Assembly: GCF_001435345.1 (NCBI RefSeq)
Contig: NZ_AZGO01000037.1
Coordinates: forward strand, 29,810 to 81,340
DNA length: 51,531 nt
Source: Limosilactobacillus pontis DSM 8475
Lineage (GTDB): Bacteria; Bacillota; Bacilli; Lactobacillales; Lactobacillaceae
Direction of reading: 5' to 3'
The notes under the pieces are model-generated. The model made no database searches and was not told the DNA's origin. It worked only from the letters and a program-made list of their open reading frames with translations. Shown here one piece after another: positions 28,186-36,114 of the stretch (position 1 is the first letter of the stretch; every line of letters begins with the position of its first letter). The position numbers and the translations under genes are program-made.

Positions 28186-29196
28186 ATGGTTTTGAATCGT
28201 GAAACTGTCCTGAAGGCCCTGCATAACGAGACCGTTGACCAAGTGCCAACCTCGTTTTGGCGTCACTTCGCCGATAACGAGTTTACCAATGCGGCCACCA
28301 ACCCCAGCGTCTTAACCACCAACCTGACCGGCCACCGTAGCTACTACCAGGCCGTAGACGTTGACTTCGCTAAAACGATGCTCGACGGCTACTTCCCCTA
28401 CCCGTTCCACGGGGTCAAGGATCCAAAAGACATGTCCGACCTCCACAACCTGCGGCCCATCGCAGACGACGACCCCTGGTTGACTGGGCAGGTGGCCCTG
28501 GCAAACCAGCAAAAGGAGATCGCCGGCGAGCGGCCAACCTTCGTCACCATGTTCTCCCCACTCTTCCTCCTGAAGTGGGCGTTGATCGAACACTATAAGG
28601 AACCCCTCCTGCTGGCCGACAAGCGCTTCGCCGATATGTATGAAGCAGACCCCCAGCTGATCCTCCACGTCCTGAAGGTCCTCGGTGACGACCAAAAGAA
28701 GGTTGCCCGGGCCCTGATGACAGCTTCCAACATCGACGGTATCTACTACAGCACCCAGGAAATCCAGGATCCGCGCACCCAGACGTCGAAGTTCTTCGAA
28801 GAGGTGATGGAACCGGTCGACATCGACGTCCAGAACACCATCAACGCCGTCTCCCCGCTCAACATCCTGCACATCTGCGGCTTTGACGGGGCCGACAACC
28901 ACCTGGACTGGTTTGTCAACTACCCCCTCCAGGTAATCAACTGGGCCACCGAGACCGATGGCTATACCCTGGCAGAGGGTAAGAAACTCTTCGGCGACCG
29001 ACCGGTGATGGGAGGCTTTGATAACAGCACTAAGGGGGTCCTGTACCGCGGCAATAAACAGCAGATCCAGGACAAGGTCCACGCCCTGATCGCCGAAGCC
29101 GGTAAGCAGGGGGTCCTACTCGGTGCCGATTGCACGGTGCCACGGGATATCGACTACGACCACCTGCGCTGGGCGATTGAAGCAGCACACGACTAG
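28186..29196 (+). CDS. MtaA/CmuA-like zinc methyltransferase of the uroporphyrinogen decarboxylase superfamily
   Basis: 336-residue TIM-barrel protein of the URO-D superfamily. It is not likely to be a heme enzyme: it carries the zinc-thiolate ligand pattern of the MtaA-type methyltransferases, His229 and Cys231 in HICGFDGAD and Cys316 in LGADCTVP. Those enzymes transfer methyl groups to thiols or corrinoid cofactors. Other family-like stretches are TSFWRHFADNEF near residue 22, MLDGYFPYPF, and PVMGGFDNSTKG. It is the first gene of an operon with a complete amino-acid ABC transporter; its stop is 13 bp before the ATPase TTG. I infer demethylation or thiol methylation of an imported S-methyl amino acid, but neither the donor nor the acceptor is known. 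Confidence 0.75.
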   Translation: MVLNRETVLKALHNETVDQVPTSFWRHFADNEFTNAATNPSVLTTNLTGHRSYYQAVDVDFAKTMLDGYFPYPFHGVKDPKDMSDLHNLRPIADDDPWLTGQVALANQQKEIAGERPTFVTMFSPLFLLKWALIEHYKEPLLLADKRFADMYEADPQLILHVLKVLGDDQKKVARALMTASNIDGIYYSTQEIQDPRTQTSKFFEEVMEPVDIDVQNTINAVSPLNILHICGFDGADNHLDWFVNYPLQVINWATETDGYTLAEGKKLFGDRPVMGGFDNSTKGVLYRGNKQQIQDKVHALIAEAGKQGVLLGADCTVPRDIDYDHLRWAIEAAHD

Positions 29197-29209
29197 AGGA
29201 GGAATCATC

Positions 29210-29953
29210 TTGCTACTAACCGTTAACGACTTACACAAATCATTCAATGGACGGGAGATCCTGAAGGGGATTGACTTCCAGATCGACAAGGGCGAGATCG
29301 TTGTCATGATCGGCCCGTCCGGTTCCGGGAAGACAACCTTCCTGCGTAACCTCAACTTCCTGGAGCACGCCGATCAGGGACAGATGGACTTCGCCGGTCA
29401 CCAGATCGACCTGGCCAAGCCAGACAAGAAGGAGGGTCAATGGGTCCGGCGCCACTCCGCAATGGTCTTTCAAAACTACAGCCTCTTCAAGAATAAGACG
29501 GCCCTGCAAAACATCACTGAGGGCCTGATCTACGCCCAGGGGATGGCCAAGGACAAGGCCGAAGCCATCGCCAAACATGAATTGGCCAGTCTGGGGCTCA
29601 GTCAGGAGGCCCAACTCTACCCCGCCCAGCTGTCCGGTGGGCAGCAGCAGCGAATCGGGATCGCCCGGGCGACGGTCCTAAACCCAGAGATCATCCTCTT
29701 CGACGAGCCAACCTCCGCCCTCGACCCTGAACTGGTCGGATCGGTCCTCGGTGACATGCGCAAGCTGGCGGAGGCGGGGCAGACGATGATCATCGTCACC
29801 CACCAGCTCGGCTTTGCCCGTCAGGCGGCCGACCGGATTGTCTTCTTCGATGAAGGAAAGGTCATCGAGGAAGGTGCCCCACAGGCAATGTTCGACCACC
29901 CGCAGAATAAACGGACGGCCCAGTTTCTCACCGCCCTCAACGACGCCAACTAA
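29210..29953 (+). CDS. Polar amino acid ABC transporter ATPase (TcyN-like)
   Basis: 247-residue ATPase of the polar amino acid uptake family. Walker A GPSGSGKT (about residues 33-40), signature LSGGQQQRIGIARA (about 138-151), Walker B IILFDEPTSALDPEL, H-loop VTHQL. The start is the TTG at 29210, directly after AGAGGAGGAATCATC; a longer frame upstream is inside the methyltransferase gene. Energises import with the two permeases and two binding proteins that follow. Confidence 0.92.
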   Translation: MLLTVNDLHKSFNGREILKGIDFQIDKGEIVVMIGPSGSGKTTFLRNLNFLEHADQGQMDFAGHQIDLAKPDKKEGQWVRRHSAMVFQNYSLFKNKTALQNITEGLIYAQGMAKDKAEAIAKHELASLGLSQEAQLYPAQLSGGQQQRIGIARATVLNPEIILFDEPTSALDPELVGSVLGDMRKLAEAGQTMIIVTHQLGFARQAADRIVFFDEGKVIEEGAPQAMFDHPQNKRTAQFLTALNDAN

Positions 29954-29967
29954 GGAGGTAGTGACCA

Positions 29968-30639
29968 ATGAACAACGCTAAGATTCTCGGCGTCATCCTC
30001 CGTGGCCTTCCCAACACCCTCTACCTCCTGGTCCTGTCCTTTGTCTTTGCGACCATTCTGGGGATCTTCCTCGCCTGGCTAGACCTCCGGCAAAACCGGG
30101 TCGCCCGGGGCGTGGCCCACGTCTACCTCGGCCTGATCCGGGGGACCCCACCACTCTTGATGTTGCTTTTGGCCTACTACGGGCTGCCGGTTCTCCTGAA
30201 GGGCATCGGCATCAACATCGACGGCTGGACCAAGCTAACCTTCGGGGTATTCGGCCTGTCCTTGGGCTGGAGCGCCTACCTGTCTGAGGCCTTCCGGAGC
30301 GCCTACCTGTCCGTGGACCCCGGCCAGCTGGAGGCCGCCCGGTCGATCGGCCTGCCGGATCGGACCACCTTCTGGCAGATTTTGATCCCCCAGGCCACAA
30401 TGATCGCCCTACCGAACATCGAGAACCTGGTGATTGGCCTGTTCAAGGCCACCTCCCTGGTCTATGTGCTCGGCCTCTACGACCTCTACAATGAGGCTTC
30501 CAACCTGTCCAACCAGACGGCAGGAATCCACCAGCTCCGGATCTTCATCCTGCTGGCCCTCACCTACTGGGTCATCGTCCTGATCATTGAGGGGCTCTTT
30601 CGCTTGATCAGGAACCGCTTCGCCGCCATTCGTGCCTAA
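29968..30639 (+). CDS. Amino acid ABC transporter permease 1 (TcyL/M-like)
   Basis: 223-residue HisM/GlnP-type permease with about five membrane segments. LPNTLYLLVLSFVFATILG marks the family start, LIRGTPPLLMLLLAYYG the central loop, and EAFRSAYLSVDPGQLEAARSI the ATPase-coupling EAA region (about residues 105-130). It starts after TAAGGAGG, 14 bp from the ATPase stop. Forms a heterodimer with permease 2. Confidence 0.93.
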   Translation: MNNAKILGVILRGLPNTLYLLVLSFVFATILGIFLAWLDLRQNRVARGVAHVYLGLIRGTPPLLMLLLAYYGLPVLLKGIGINIDGWTKLTFGVFGLSLGWSAYLSEAFRSAYLSVDPGQLEAARSIGLPDRTTFWQILIPQATMIALPNIENLVIGLFKATSLVYVLGLYDLYNEASNLSNQTAGIHQLRIFILLALTYWVIVLIIEGLFRLIRNRFAAIRA

Positions 30640-30658
30640 CTGAAAGGAGGAACGCAAC

Positions 30659-31357
30659 TTGTTCGATTTAAACTTTGCCCGCGCGTCGTTCGGCCAGATC
30701 CTGGCAGCCGCCCCGCTTACCCTCCTGGTTGCGGTGGTGGCCACCCTGGTCGGGTTGATCCTGGCAATTCTCGTCGCCATCGCCCGGGAGAAGAAGATTC
30801 CGGTCCTCGCCCAGGTTCTAGCCGTCCTGGTCTCGTTTATCCGGGGAACCCCGATCCTGGTCCAACTCTACGTGGTTTACTACGGGCTGCCCCAACTCCT
30901 GGTCCTGATGCGCAGCTGGGGCTGGAACACTAACCCAGATGGTCTCCCCGCCATCGTTATCGCCTTTTCCGCCTACGGACTGAACGCAATGGCTAACCTC
31001 TCGGAGAGCATCCGATCAGCCTACCATTCGGTGGACCCCCGCCAATACGAGGCTGGGATCGCGGTCGGCATGCCCCCCTTTAAGACCATGACCCAGATCG
31101 TGGTCCCGCAGCTGATCACCAACCTGATCCCCAACTTCACCAACATCTTCCTCGACCTGATTAAGGATACCGCCCTGATCTACAACATCGGCCTGGTAGA
31201 GATCATGGGCCAGGCCAACATCGTCTCTTCGATCGGTTTCAAGTACCTGGAGACCTACACCGACGCCCTGGTCATCTACATCGTCATCTGCTGGATCTTC
31301 GCCAAGATCTTCCAGCTGATTGAGAGCCAGCTCCGTCGTCGTTACGTCCCGAACTAA
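30659..31357 (+). CDS. Amino acid ABC transporter permease 2 (TcyL/M-like)
   Basis: 232-residue permease of the same family, TTG start at 30659 after AAAGGAGGAACGC. APLTLLVAVVATLVGLILAI opens the membrane domain, FIRGTPILVQLYVVYYGLPQ follows, and ESIRSAYHSVDPRQYEAG carries the EAA coupling loop. Paralogous to permease 1 and expected to pair with it. Confidence 0.93.
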   Translation: MFDLNFARASFGQILAAAPLTLLVAVVATLVGLILAILVAIAREKKIPVLAQVLAVLVSFIRGTPILVQLYVVYYGLPQLLVLMRSWGWNTNPDGLPAIVIAFSAYGLNAMANLSESIRSAYHSVDPRQYEAGIAVGMPPFKTMTQIVVPQLITNLIPNFTNIFLDLIKDTALIYNIGLVEIMGQANIVSSIGFKYLETYTDALVIYIVICWIFAKIFQLIESQLRRRYVPN

Positions 31358-31374
31358 AGAAAGAAGAATTGATT

Positions 31375-32238
31375 ATGAAGATAAGTAAACTCATCACGAC
31401 TCTGTCCGTCCTCGGCCTGGCTGCCGGGACCCTCTTAGCCCCAGTCACAGCACACGCCGCCAAGGAAACCACCGTCAACGTCGCCGCCCCCAATGGCAAC
31501 CCCGAGTTCATCGTCAATACCGACCACGGCCCCGAAGGTTACTACGGAGAACTGATCAAGCGGATTGACCACGACCTGCCTCAATATAAGTTCAAGACGA
31601 CCTTTACCTCCCAGAACGCCGTCTTCTCCGGTCTCCAGTCGGGCAAGTATGACGTTGCCCTGAACAACTCCTGGTACAACGCATCCCGGTTTAAGAACTA
31701 CTATCACACCCGGGCCACCAGTCTGGATGACGTCCGGATCATCTACCGGAAGAACAGTCCCCAGGCCAAGTACTTGAAGAACGCCACCTCACTGAAGCCG
31801 GTCGCCGAACACAAGCTCTCGATGGTACCACTGGCCACCGACGACGCTCTCTACTCCGTCGTCAAGACCTACAATGATACCCACAGTCCCAAGGTTGACC
31901 TAAAGCCGTTCGGTGACCAGTCAACGGCCGACGCCCTCGGCCAAGTCGCCTCGGGCAAGTACGACGTCACCATGTACCCCTACGCTGCCTTCCGTGAGGT
32001 CCAAAACACCAAGGACGGCAAGAAGTTGGCGGTTTCTAAGTCAATTTACCTCAAGAGTGCCTACCTCCTGGTCCACAAGAGTCCACAGAATAAGAAGCTG
32101 ACCGCAGCCCTGAACAAGGAGATTGACCACCTCTACCGTGACGGCTACCTCGAGCACCTGACCAAGAAGTACATCCACGAGAACACCTTCGCCTTCCCAA
32201 ATGCCAAGAAAGCCTATAACGCAGAATTCAACAAGTAA
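31375..32238 (+). CDS. Amino acid ABC transporter binding protein 1
   Basis: 287-residue secreted periplasmic-type (cluster F/SBP_bac_3) binding protein. The signal peptide is about 28 residues (LSVLGLAAGTLLAPVTAHAA) with an AxA cleavage site and no lipobox Cys, so it is anchored otherwise or released. The mature part shows TVNVAAPNGNPEFIVNTDHG, LKPFGDQSTADALGQVASGK and a Lys-rich C-terminal end. ATG at 31375 is preferred over an upstream TTG. About half identical to the next gene by eye, as in the TcyJ/TcyK pair of the Bacillus cystine/S-methylcysteine system. Confidence 0.9.
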   Translation: MKISKLITTLSVLGLAAGTLLAPVTAHAAKETTVNVAAPNGNPEFIVNTDHGPEGYYGELIKRIDHDLPQYKFKTTFTSQNAVFSGLQSGKYDVALNNSWYNASRFKNYYHTRATSLDDVRIIYRKNSPQAKYLKNATSLKPVAEHKLSMVPLATDDALYSVVKTYNDTHSPKVDLKPFGDQSTADALGQVASGKYDVTMYPYAAFREVQNTKDGKKLAVSKSIYLKSAYLLVHKSPQNKKLTAALNKEIDHLYRDGYLEHLTKKYIHENTFAFPNAKKAYNAEFNK

Positions 32239-32252
32239 AGGAGTCTTTAATC

Positions 32253-33092
32253 ATGCAATTATCCCATTTTATTAGCCGGGCCGCCCTGGCTGGTCTGACC
32301 ATCCTCGGTCTCTTCACTGCCGCCGGGTCCGCATCTGCTGCCACCACCGTCACCGTCGCTGCCCCGAACGGCAATTTCCCCTATATCATCAACACCGACC
32401 ACGGGGCCGGCGGTTACTACGGCGCGTTGATCAAGAAGATTGACCGCGACCTACCGCAATACAAGTTTAAGACGACCTTTACCTCCCAGAACGCGGTCTT
32501 CGCCGGCCTCCAATCCGGGAAGTACGACGTCGCCATGTCCAACTTCTGGTACAACAAGCAACGGTTCAACAACTACTACCACACCCGGGCAAACGGCCTC
32601 GATGACCTCCGCCTGGTCGAGCGCAAAAACGGCAAGCATGCCAACTCTCTGGCCGAGGTGGCCAAGAAGAAGCTGACCGTGGTTCCCGTTTCAACCAGTG
32701 ACGCCCGCTATAGCCTGCTTGAGAATTACAACCAGCAACACCCCAACAACAAGCTCAACCTCAAGGGGATCGGTGACCAGACGACCGGGGATGCCCTCAA
32801 GCAGGTCGCATCCGGGAAGTACGATGTCGCCGTCTACCCGTACGCCGCCTACAAGTCCGTCCAGACGACCGCGGCTGGCAAGAACCTGACCGCCTCCAAG
32901 TCGATCGGCCTAGAGAGCTCCTACTTCCTCCTTCACAAGAGTCCGGCCAACAAGAAGCTAACGGCGGCCATGAACAAGGAACTCAAGAAGCTCCACGACG
33001 ATGGTTACCTGAAGAAACTGACCAAGAAGTACCTCTACGAAAACACCTTCAAGCTGCCGGGTGCCCAGAAGGAATTTAACGCCCATAACTAA
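32253..33092 (+). CDS. Amino acid ABC transporter binding protein 2
   Basis: 279-residue paralogue of the preceding gene, with the same layout: signal peptide (LAGLTILGLFTAAGSASAA), then TVTVAAPNGNFPYIINTDHG, and an identical PQYKFKTTFTSQNAVF block. Also lacks a lipobox. Two binding proteins sharing one membrane complex broaden the substrate range. Last gene of the operon, followed by a strong terminator. Confidence 0.9.
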   Translation: MQLSHFISRAALAGLTILGLFTAAGSASAATTVTVAAPNGNFPYIINTDHGAGGYYGALIKKIDRDLPQYKFKTTFTSQNAVFAGLQSGKYDVAMSNFWYNKQRFNNYYHTRANGLDDLRLVERKNGKHANSLAEVAKKKLTVVPVSTSDARYSLLENYNQQHPNNKLNLKGIGDQTTGDALKQVASGKYDVAVYPYAAYKSVQTTAAGKNLTASKSIGLESSYFLLHKSPANKKLTAAMNKELKKLHDDGYLKKLTKKYLYENTFKLPGAQKEFNAHN

Positions 33093-33144
33093 AAATCACT
33101 AAACGTCCAAACGCCAAAGTTAATAAAGCATCCCAGCAGATATG

Positions 33145-33188
33145 AAAAATCGGGACATGAGCCTTCAACAGATTCATGTCCCGATTTT
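33145..33188. terminator. Bidirectional terminator
   Basis: AAAAATCGGGACATGA (33145-33160) pairs perfectly with TCATGTCCCGATTTTT (33173-33188). Ends the ABC operon on the plus strand and the sirtuin transcript on the minus strand. Confidence 0.93.
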
Positions 33189-33195
33189 TATCATT

Positions 33196-33894
33196 TTAAA
33201 CCCGCAGCTCGTCAAAGAACTTCGTCGCGTCAGTCTGGACCATCGTGAAATCGCACGGCAGGTGCAGCTCCTGCTGGTTGATCGCCAGGACCTGGGCATC
33301 CCGGTTCCGGTATTCGAGCAGGCCGGCAAAGGGGTAGACCTTCATCGAGGTGCCGACGATGACCACCAGGTCGGCCGCCTGCAGCGCCCGGACCGAGTTC
33401 ATGATGTCATCCTGCTTGATTCCCTCATCGTAGAGGACGATGTCGGGCCGCAGGGGGCCGCCGTCCTTTTCGTGGAGCCGGCTCTTCAGGTAATCGGCCA
33501 CCGGCACCGTCTCACCGCACTGCTCGCAGTAGACGTGGTAAAGGTTGCCGTGGAAGTCGATCAGGTGAGTCGCCCCCGCCTCCTCATAGAGGTTATCGAT
33601 GTTCTGGGTGATCACCGTCGCCCGGTCCTGGTTAGTCAGGGCCGCCTGCTTTTGGTGAATCACGTTCGGCTTGGCATCCGGGAAGTAGAGGTTCTTCTTG
33701 CAGAATTCATAGAAACCTTCCGGGTCGCTGCTGAAGTAGCGGTGACTCAGGTAGTACTCGGCGTTCTTGTCCTGGGTATAGAGCCCGTTAGCCGAACGGA
33801 AGTCGGGAATCCCCGAAGCGGTCGATACCCCGGCCCCCGTCAGGAAGACGATCCGCTTGGCATCATCAAACATTTGCTGAATTTGCGCGTCCAT
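33196..33894 (-). CDS. Sir2-family NAD-dependent protein deacylase
   Basis: 232-residue sirtuin that removes acyl groups from lysine using NAD. The Rossmann motif FLTGAGVSTASGIPDFRS lies at about residues 18-35, TQNIDNL near 100, and catalytic His in DFHGNLYHV. The zinc knuckle has only the first CxxC (YCEQC); the second pair usually before the GGPLRPDIV segment is replaced by EKD. It may be a form with a reduced zinc site. Lies next to the IpaB/EvcA-like gene, 4 bp apart. The start ATG at 33894 is reasonable. Confidence 0.88.
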   Translation of the reverse strand: MDAQIQQMFDDAKRIVFLTGAGVSTASGIPDFRSANGLYTQDKNAEYYLSHRYFSSDPEGFYEFCKKNLYFPDAKPNVIHQKQAALTNQDRATVITQNIDNLYEEAGATHLIDFHGNLYHVYCEQCGETVPVADYLKSRLHEKDGGPLRPDIVLYDEGIKQDDIMNSVRALQAADLVVIVGTSMKVYPFAGLLEYRNRDAQVLAINQQELHLPCDFTMVQTDATKFFDELRV

Positions 33895-33898
33895 GAGC

Positions 33899-34861
33899 TC
33901 ACTTCCTTACAATATATGGCACGCTGTGTTCTTCCAGGAACTTCTTGACCGGCATGTCATAGACCCGCTTGAAGTACTCAGGGCTGTTGCCAGCCGGGGT
34001 TGCCAGGGTAAAGGAGTTCTGGCGGTCGCTGCGCCGTAAACCGACGTAGGCCCGCTTGGTCGTCCCCCGCTCCTTCATGTCGGAGTGGAAGATCTCGAAG
34101 ACCTGCCGCATCTCGAGGCGGAGCTGGCGTTCACTCAGCACTGGGGAGACGGTCGTGTACTCGTTGTTGTGCAGGGCCGGCAGTCCCCATTCCTGCATCT
34201 GGGCGTCGAATAGTGAATAGATCTTGATGATCGTCCGCCGCATGTCAAATGGCGACTTGATCGGCTTAGCCGTAATCTGCTTGTAGATCTTCTGGGCCGC
34301 CTCCAGGGCTACCGGGTAGTTTTCCTCAAAACGGTCGGCAAACTTAGCGAAGTGATCACCATAGAAGACCAGGGCGTCAAGGCCCGTCAGCAGGCGCAGG
34401 GTCCGTTCGTCATCATCCTTCGCCCCCTCCTTGGTCAGGGTGTGCTCAACACCCCTCCAGTATTCCTCTTCGATCTGGTCATCGATCAGGCCGTGCTTGC
34501 GCTGTTCGGCGACCACGACCCGGTGAATAGCCACGTTGTAGAGGTCCGTAGACATGATCATCATCTGCTCATCGAGTTCCTTGTCACCAAGCGACAGCTG
34601 GAAGAAGATCTGGGGGAAGCCCTTGAGCAGCATTAATAGGTGGAGCAGTTCATGGGAGGCGGTGTAGTTCGGCGCCGTCAGGTCGGTCACAATGATGAAG
34701 AGGCCGCCGGGCAACGTCTTCTGGGTCGCCTGGTCGTGCCGGACGTAACCGGACTTCTTACCGTGGAACTGTACAAAGACCGTCCCTTCCGGATAGAGGG
34801 CGTTGACCTCATCCAGCAGGGCTTGGTTGGTCGCGTTTAACTTGATTTCTTCTTCGCTCAT
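33899..34861 (-). CDS. HExxH-containing protein of the 'IpaB/EvcA' family
   Basis: 320-residue protein usually annotated in lactobacilli as IpaB/EvcA family; the name carries no functional evidence. A zinc-protease-like motif HELLHLLMLL lies at about residues 70-79. A later helical segment spans about residues 95-250, and the end (DMPVKKFLEEHSVPYIVRK) is basic. No signal peptide, so cytoplasmic. Its ATG is contiguous with the mvaA stop, and it precedes the sirtuin gene, so mvaA, this gene and the sirtuin may be one transcript. Confidence 0.7.
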   Translation of the reverse strand: MSEEEIKLNATNQALLDEVNALYPEGTVFVQFHGKKSGYVRHDQATQKTLPGGLFIIVTDLTAPNYTASHELLHLLMLLKGFPQIFFQLSLGDKELDEQMMIMSTDLYNVAIHRVVVAEQRKHGLIDDQIEEEYWRGVEHTLTKEGAKDDDERTLRLLTGLDALVFYGDHFAKFADRFEENYPVALEAAQKIYKQITAKPIKSPFDMRRTIIKIYSLFDAQMQEWGLPALHNNEYTTVSPVLSERQLRLEMRQVFEIFHSDMKERGTTKRAYVGLRRSDRQNSFTLATPAGNSPEYFKRVYDMPVKKFLEEHSVPYIVRK

Positions 34862-36114
34862 TATTTATCCTTTCTAATCTTGGCTAGTACCTGACGGGCC
34901 GTTTCCTGGTCAACGTGGCTCTGTTGGGCCAGCTGGGCCACGACCAGCGGGACCTCCGCTGGGGTAGCACCAACGCTGACCGCCAGTGACCGGTACTGGA
35001 GCTTCATGTGGCCCGCCTGGATCCCGGTCGTCGCCAGGGCCCGTAGCGCGGCCAGGTTTTGGGCTAGGCCGATGCTAGCAGTCACGGCTGCCAACTCTTC
35101 GGCCGTTTGGATCTTGCTGATCTGGTAATTAGCCTTGGTCAACGGGTTTAACCCGATCGAGCCACCGACCACTCCGACCGGTAGCGGTAGGGTCAACTCA
35201 CCGTGGAGGTGCCCATCACGGACGGTCCAGGTGCTCAATCCCCGGTAGTGGCCGTCGCGGGTGGCGTAGGCATGGGCGCCGCTCTCGATGGCCCGCCAAT
35301 CATTACCGCTGGCGATCATGACGGCATCAATTCCGTTCATGATCCCCTTGTTATGGGTGGCGGCACGGTAGGGATCAACCTGGGCAAGGTCACTGAGTTT
35401 GGCAATCCGTTCGGCCACCCGATCCCCGGGTAGCTGCTTGGTGGCCAGCTGGTTGAAATCGACGTCACAGCTAACCGTCTGTAGACTATTGGTCGCCAGG
35501 TTGCTGAGAATCGCCACCAGAACGTGGTAGCCCTGGGCACTCAGTTCACGGCCGACCGCCTCGGCCATCGTATTGACACTGTTGGCCCCCATTGCCTGAC
35601 AGACATTGATTCCCAGGTCGACACTGACAAAGTCGCCGGGGGTCCGGACCGTCAGCGACTGGGCACCACCGCCCCGCCGCTGCATCGACGGGTGAGCCGC
35701 GTTGGCGAAAGCCAGCAGGTGGTCACGCTGGGCCGTCAGCTTGGCTACCGTCTCGGACACATCAGCGACGTCGGTCAGGACCACCTGGCCGACCAGCTCC
35801 CGGTGCTGATGGGGCGCCGTGAAGCCGCCAGAGGCCTGTACCCGTTTAGCGCCATTGCTGGCGGCGGCGATGACGGATGGTTCCTCGACCACCATCGGGA
35901 CGACATACTCATGGCCGTTGACGGTCAGATTGAGCCCGACCCCCTCCGGCAGGCCATAGTCGGTCAGGTAGTTTTCTACCAGCTCGTTACCCAGGGCACT
36001 CGCGTGATCAGCTAACAGGGCGGTCACCGACTGGGGCAGGTGTAATCCCTGGGCCAGCCGCTGGCGCCGCATCTGGGGATCGACCTTGTAAAAGCCGTGT
36101 TGCCAATTACTCAT
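34861..36114 (-). CDS. mvaA: Hydroxymethylglutaryl-CoA reductase (class II)
   Basis: Mevalonate-pathway reductase of about 417 residues. Markers are ENYLTDYGLPEGVGLNLTVN, MVVEEPSVIAAASNGAKRV (catalytic Glu near residue 78), CQAMGANSVNTMAEAV, and THNKGIMNGIDAV (catalytic Lys, about residue 262). The ATG at 36114 is inside the end of the Ppx gene, 8 bp before its stop, with AGGAAGCGAG upstream; the longer upstream frame is an artefact. Class II enzymes can run in either direction with NAD(H) or NADP(H); here it supplies isoprenoid precursors. Confidence 0.94.
   Translation of the reverse strand: MSNWQHGFYKVDPQMRRQRLAQGLHLPQSVTALLADHASALGNELVENYLTDYGLPEGVGLNLTVNGHEYVVPMVVEEPSVIAAASNGAKRVQASGGFTAPHQHRELVGQVVLTDVADVSETVAKLTAQRDHLLAFANAAHPSMQRRGGGAQSLTVRTPGDFVSVDLGINVCQAMGANSVNTMAEAVGRELSAQGYHVLVAILSNLATNSLQTVSCDVDFNQLATKQLPGDRVAERIAKLSDLAQVDPYRAATHNKGIMNGIDAVMIASGNDWRAIESGAHAYATRDGHYRGLSTWTVRDGHLHGELTLPLPVGVVGGSIGLNPLTKANYQISKIQTAEELAAVTASIGLAQNLAALRALATTGIQAGHMKLQYRSLAVSVGATPAEVPLVVAQLAQQSHVDQETARQVLAKIRKDK

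Noticed and set aside
28186-29196. Heme-pathway uroporphyrinogen decarboxylase (hemE)
   Set aside because: The zinc-ligand pattern of methyltransferases is present and there is no heme gene nearby; the organism type normally lacks a heme pathway.
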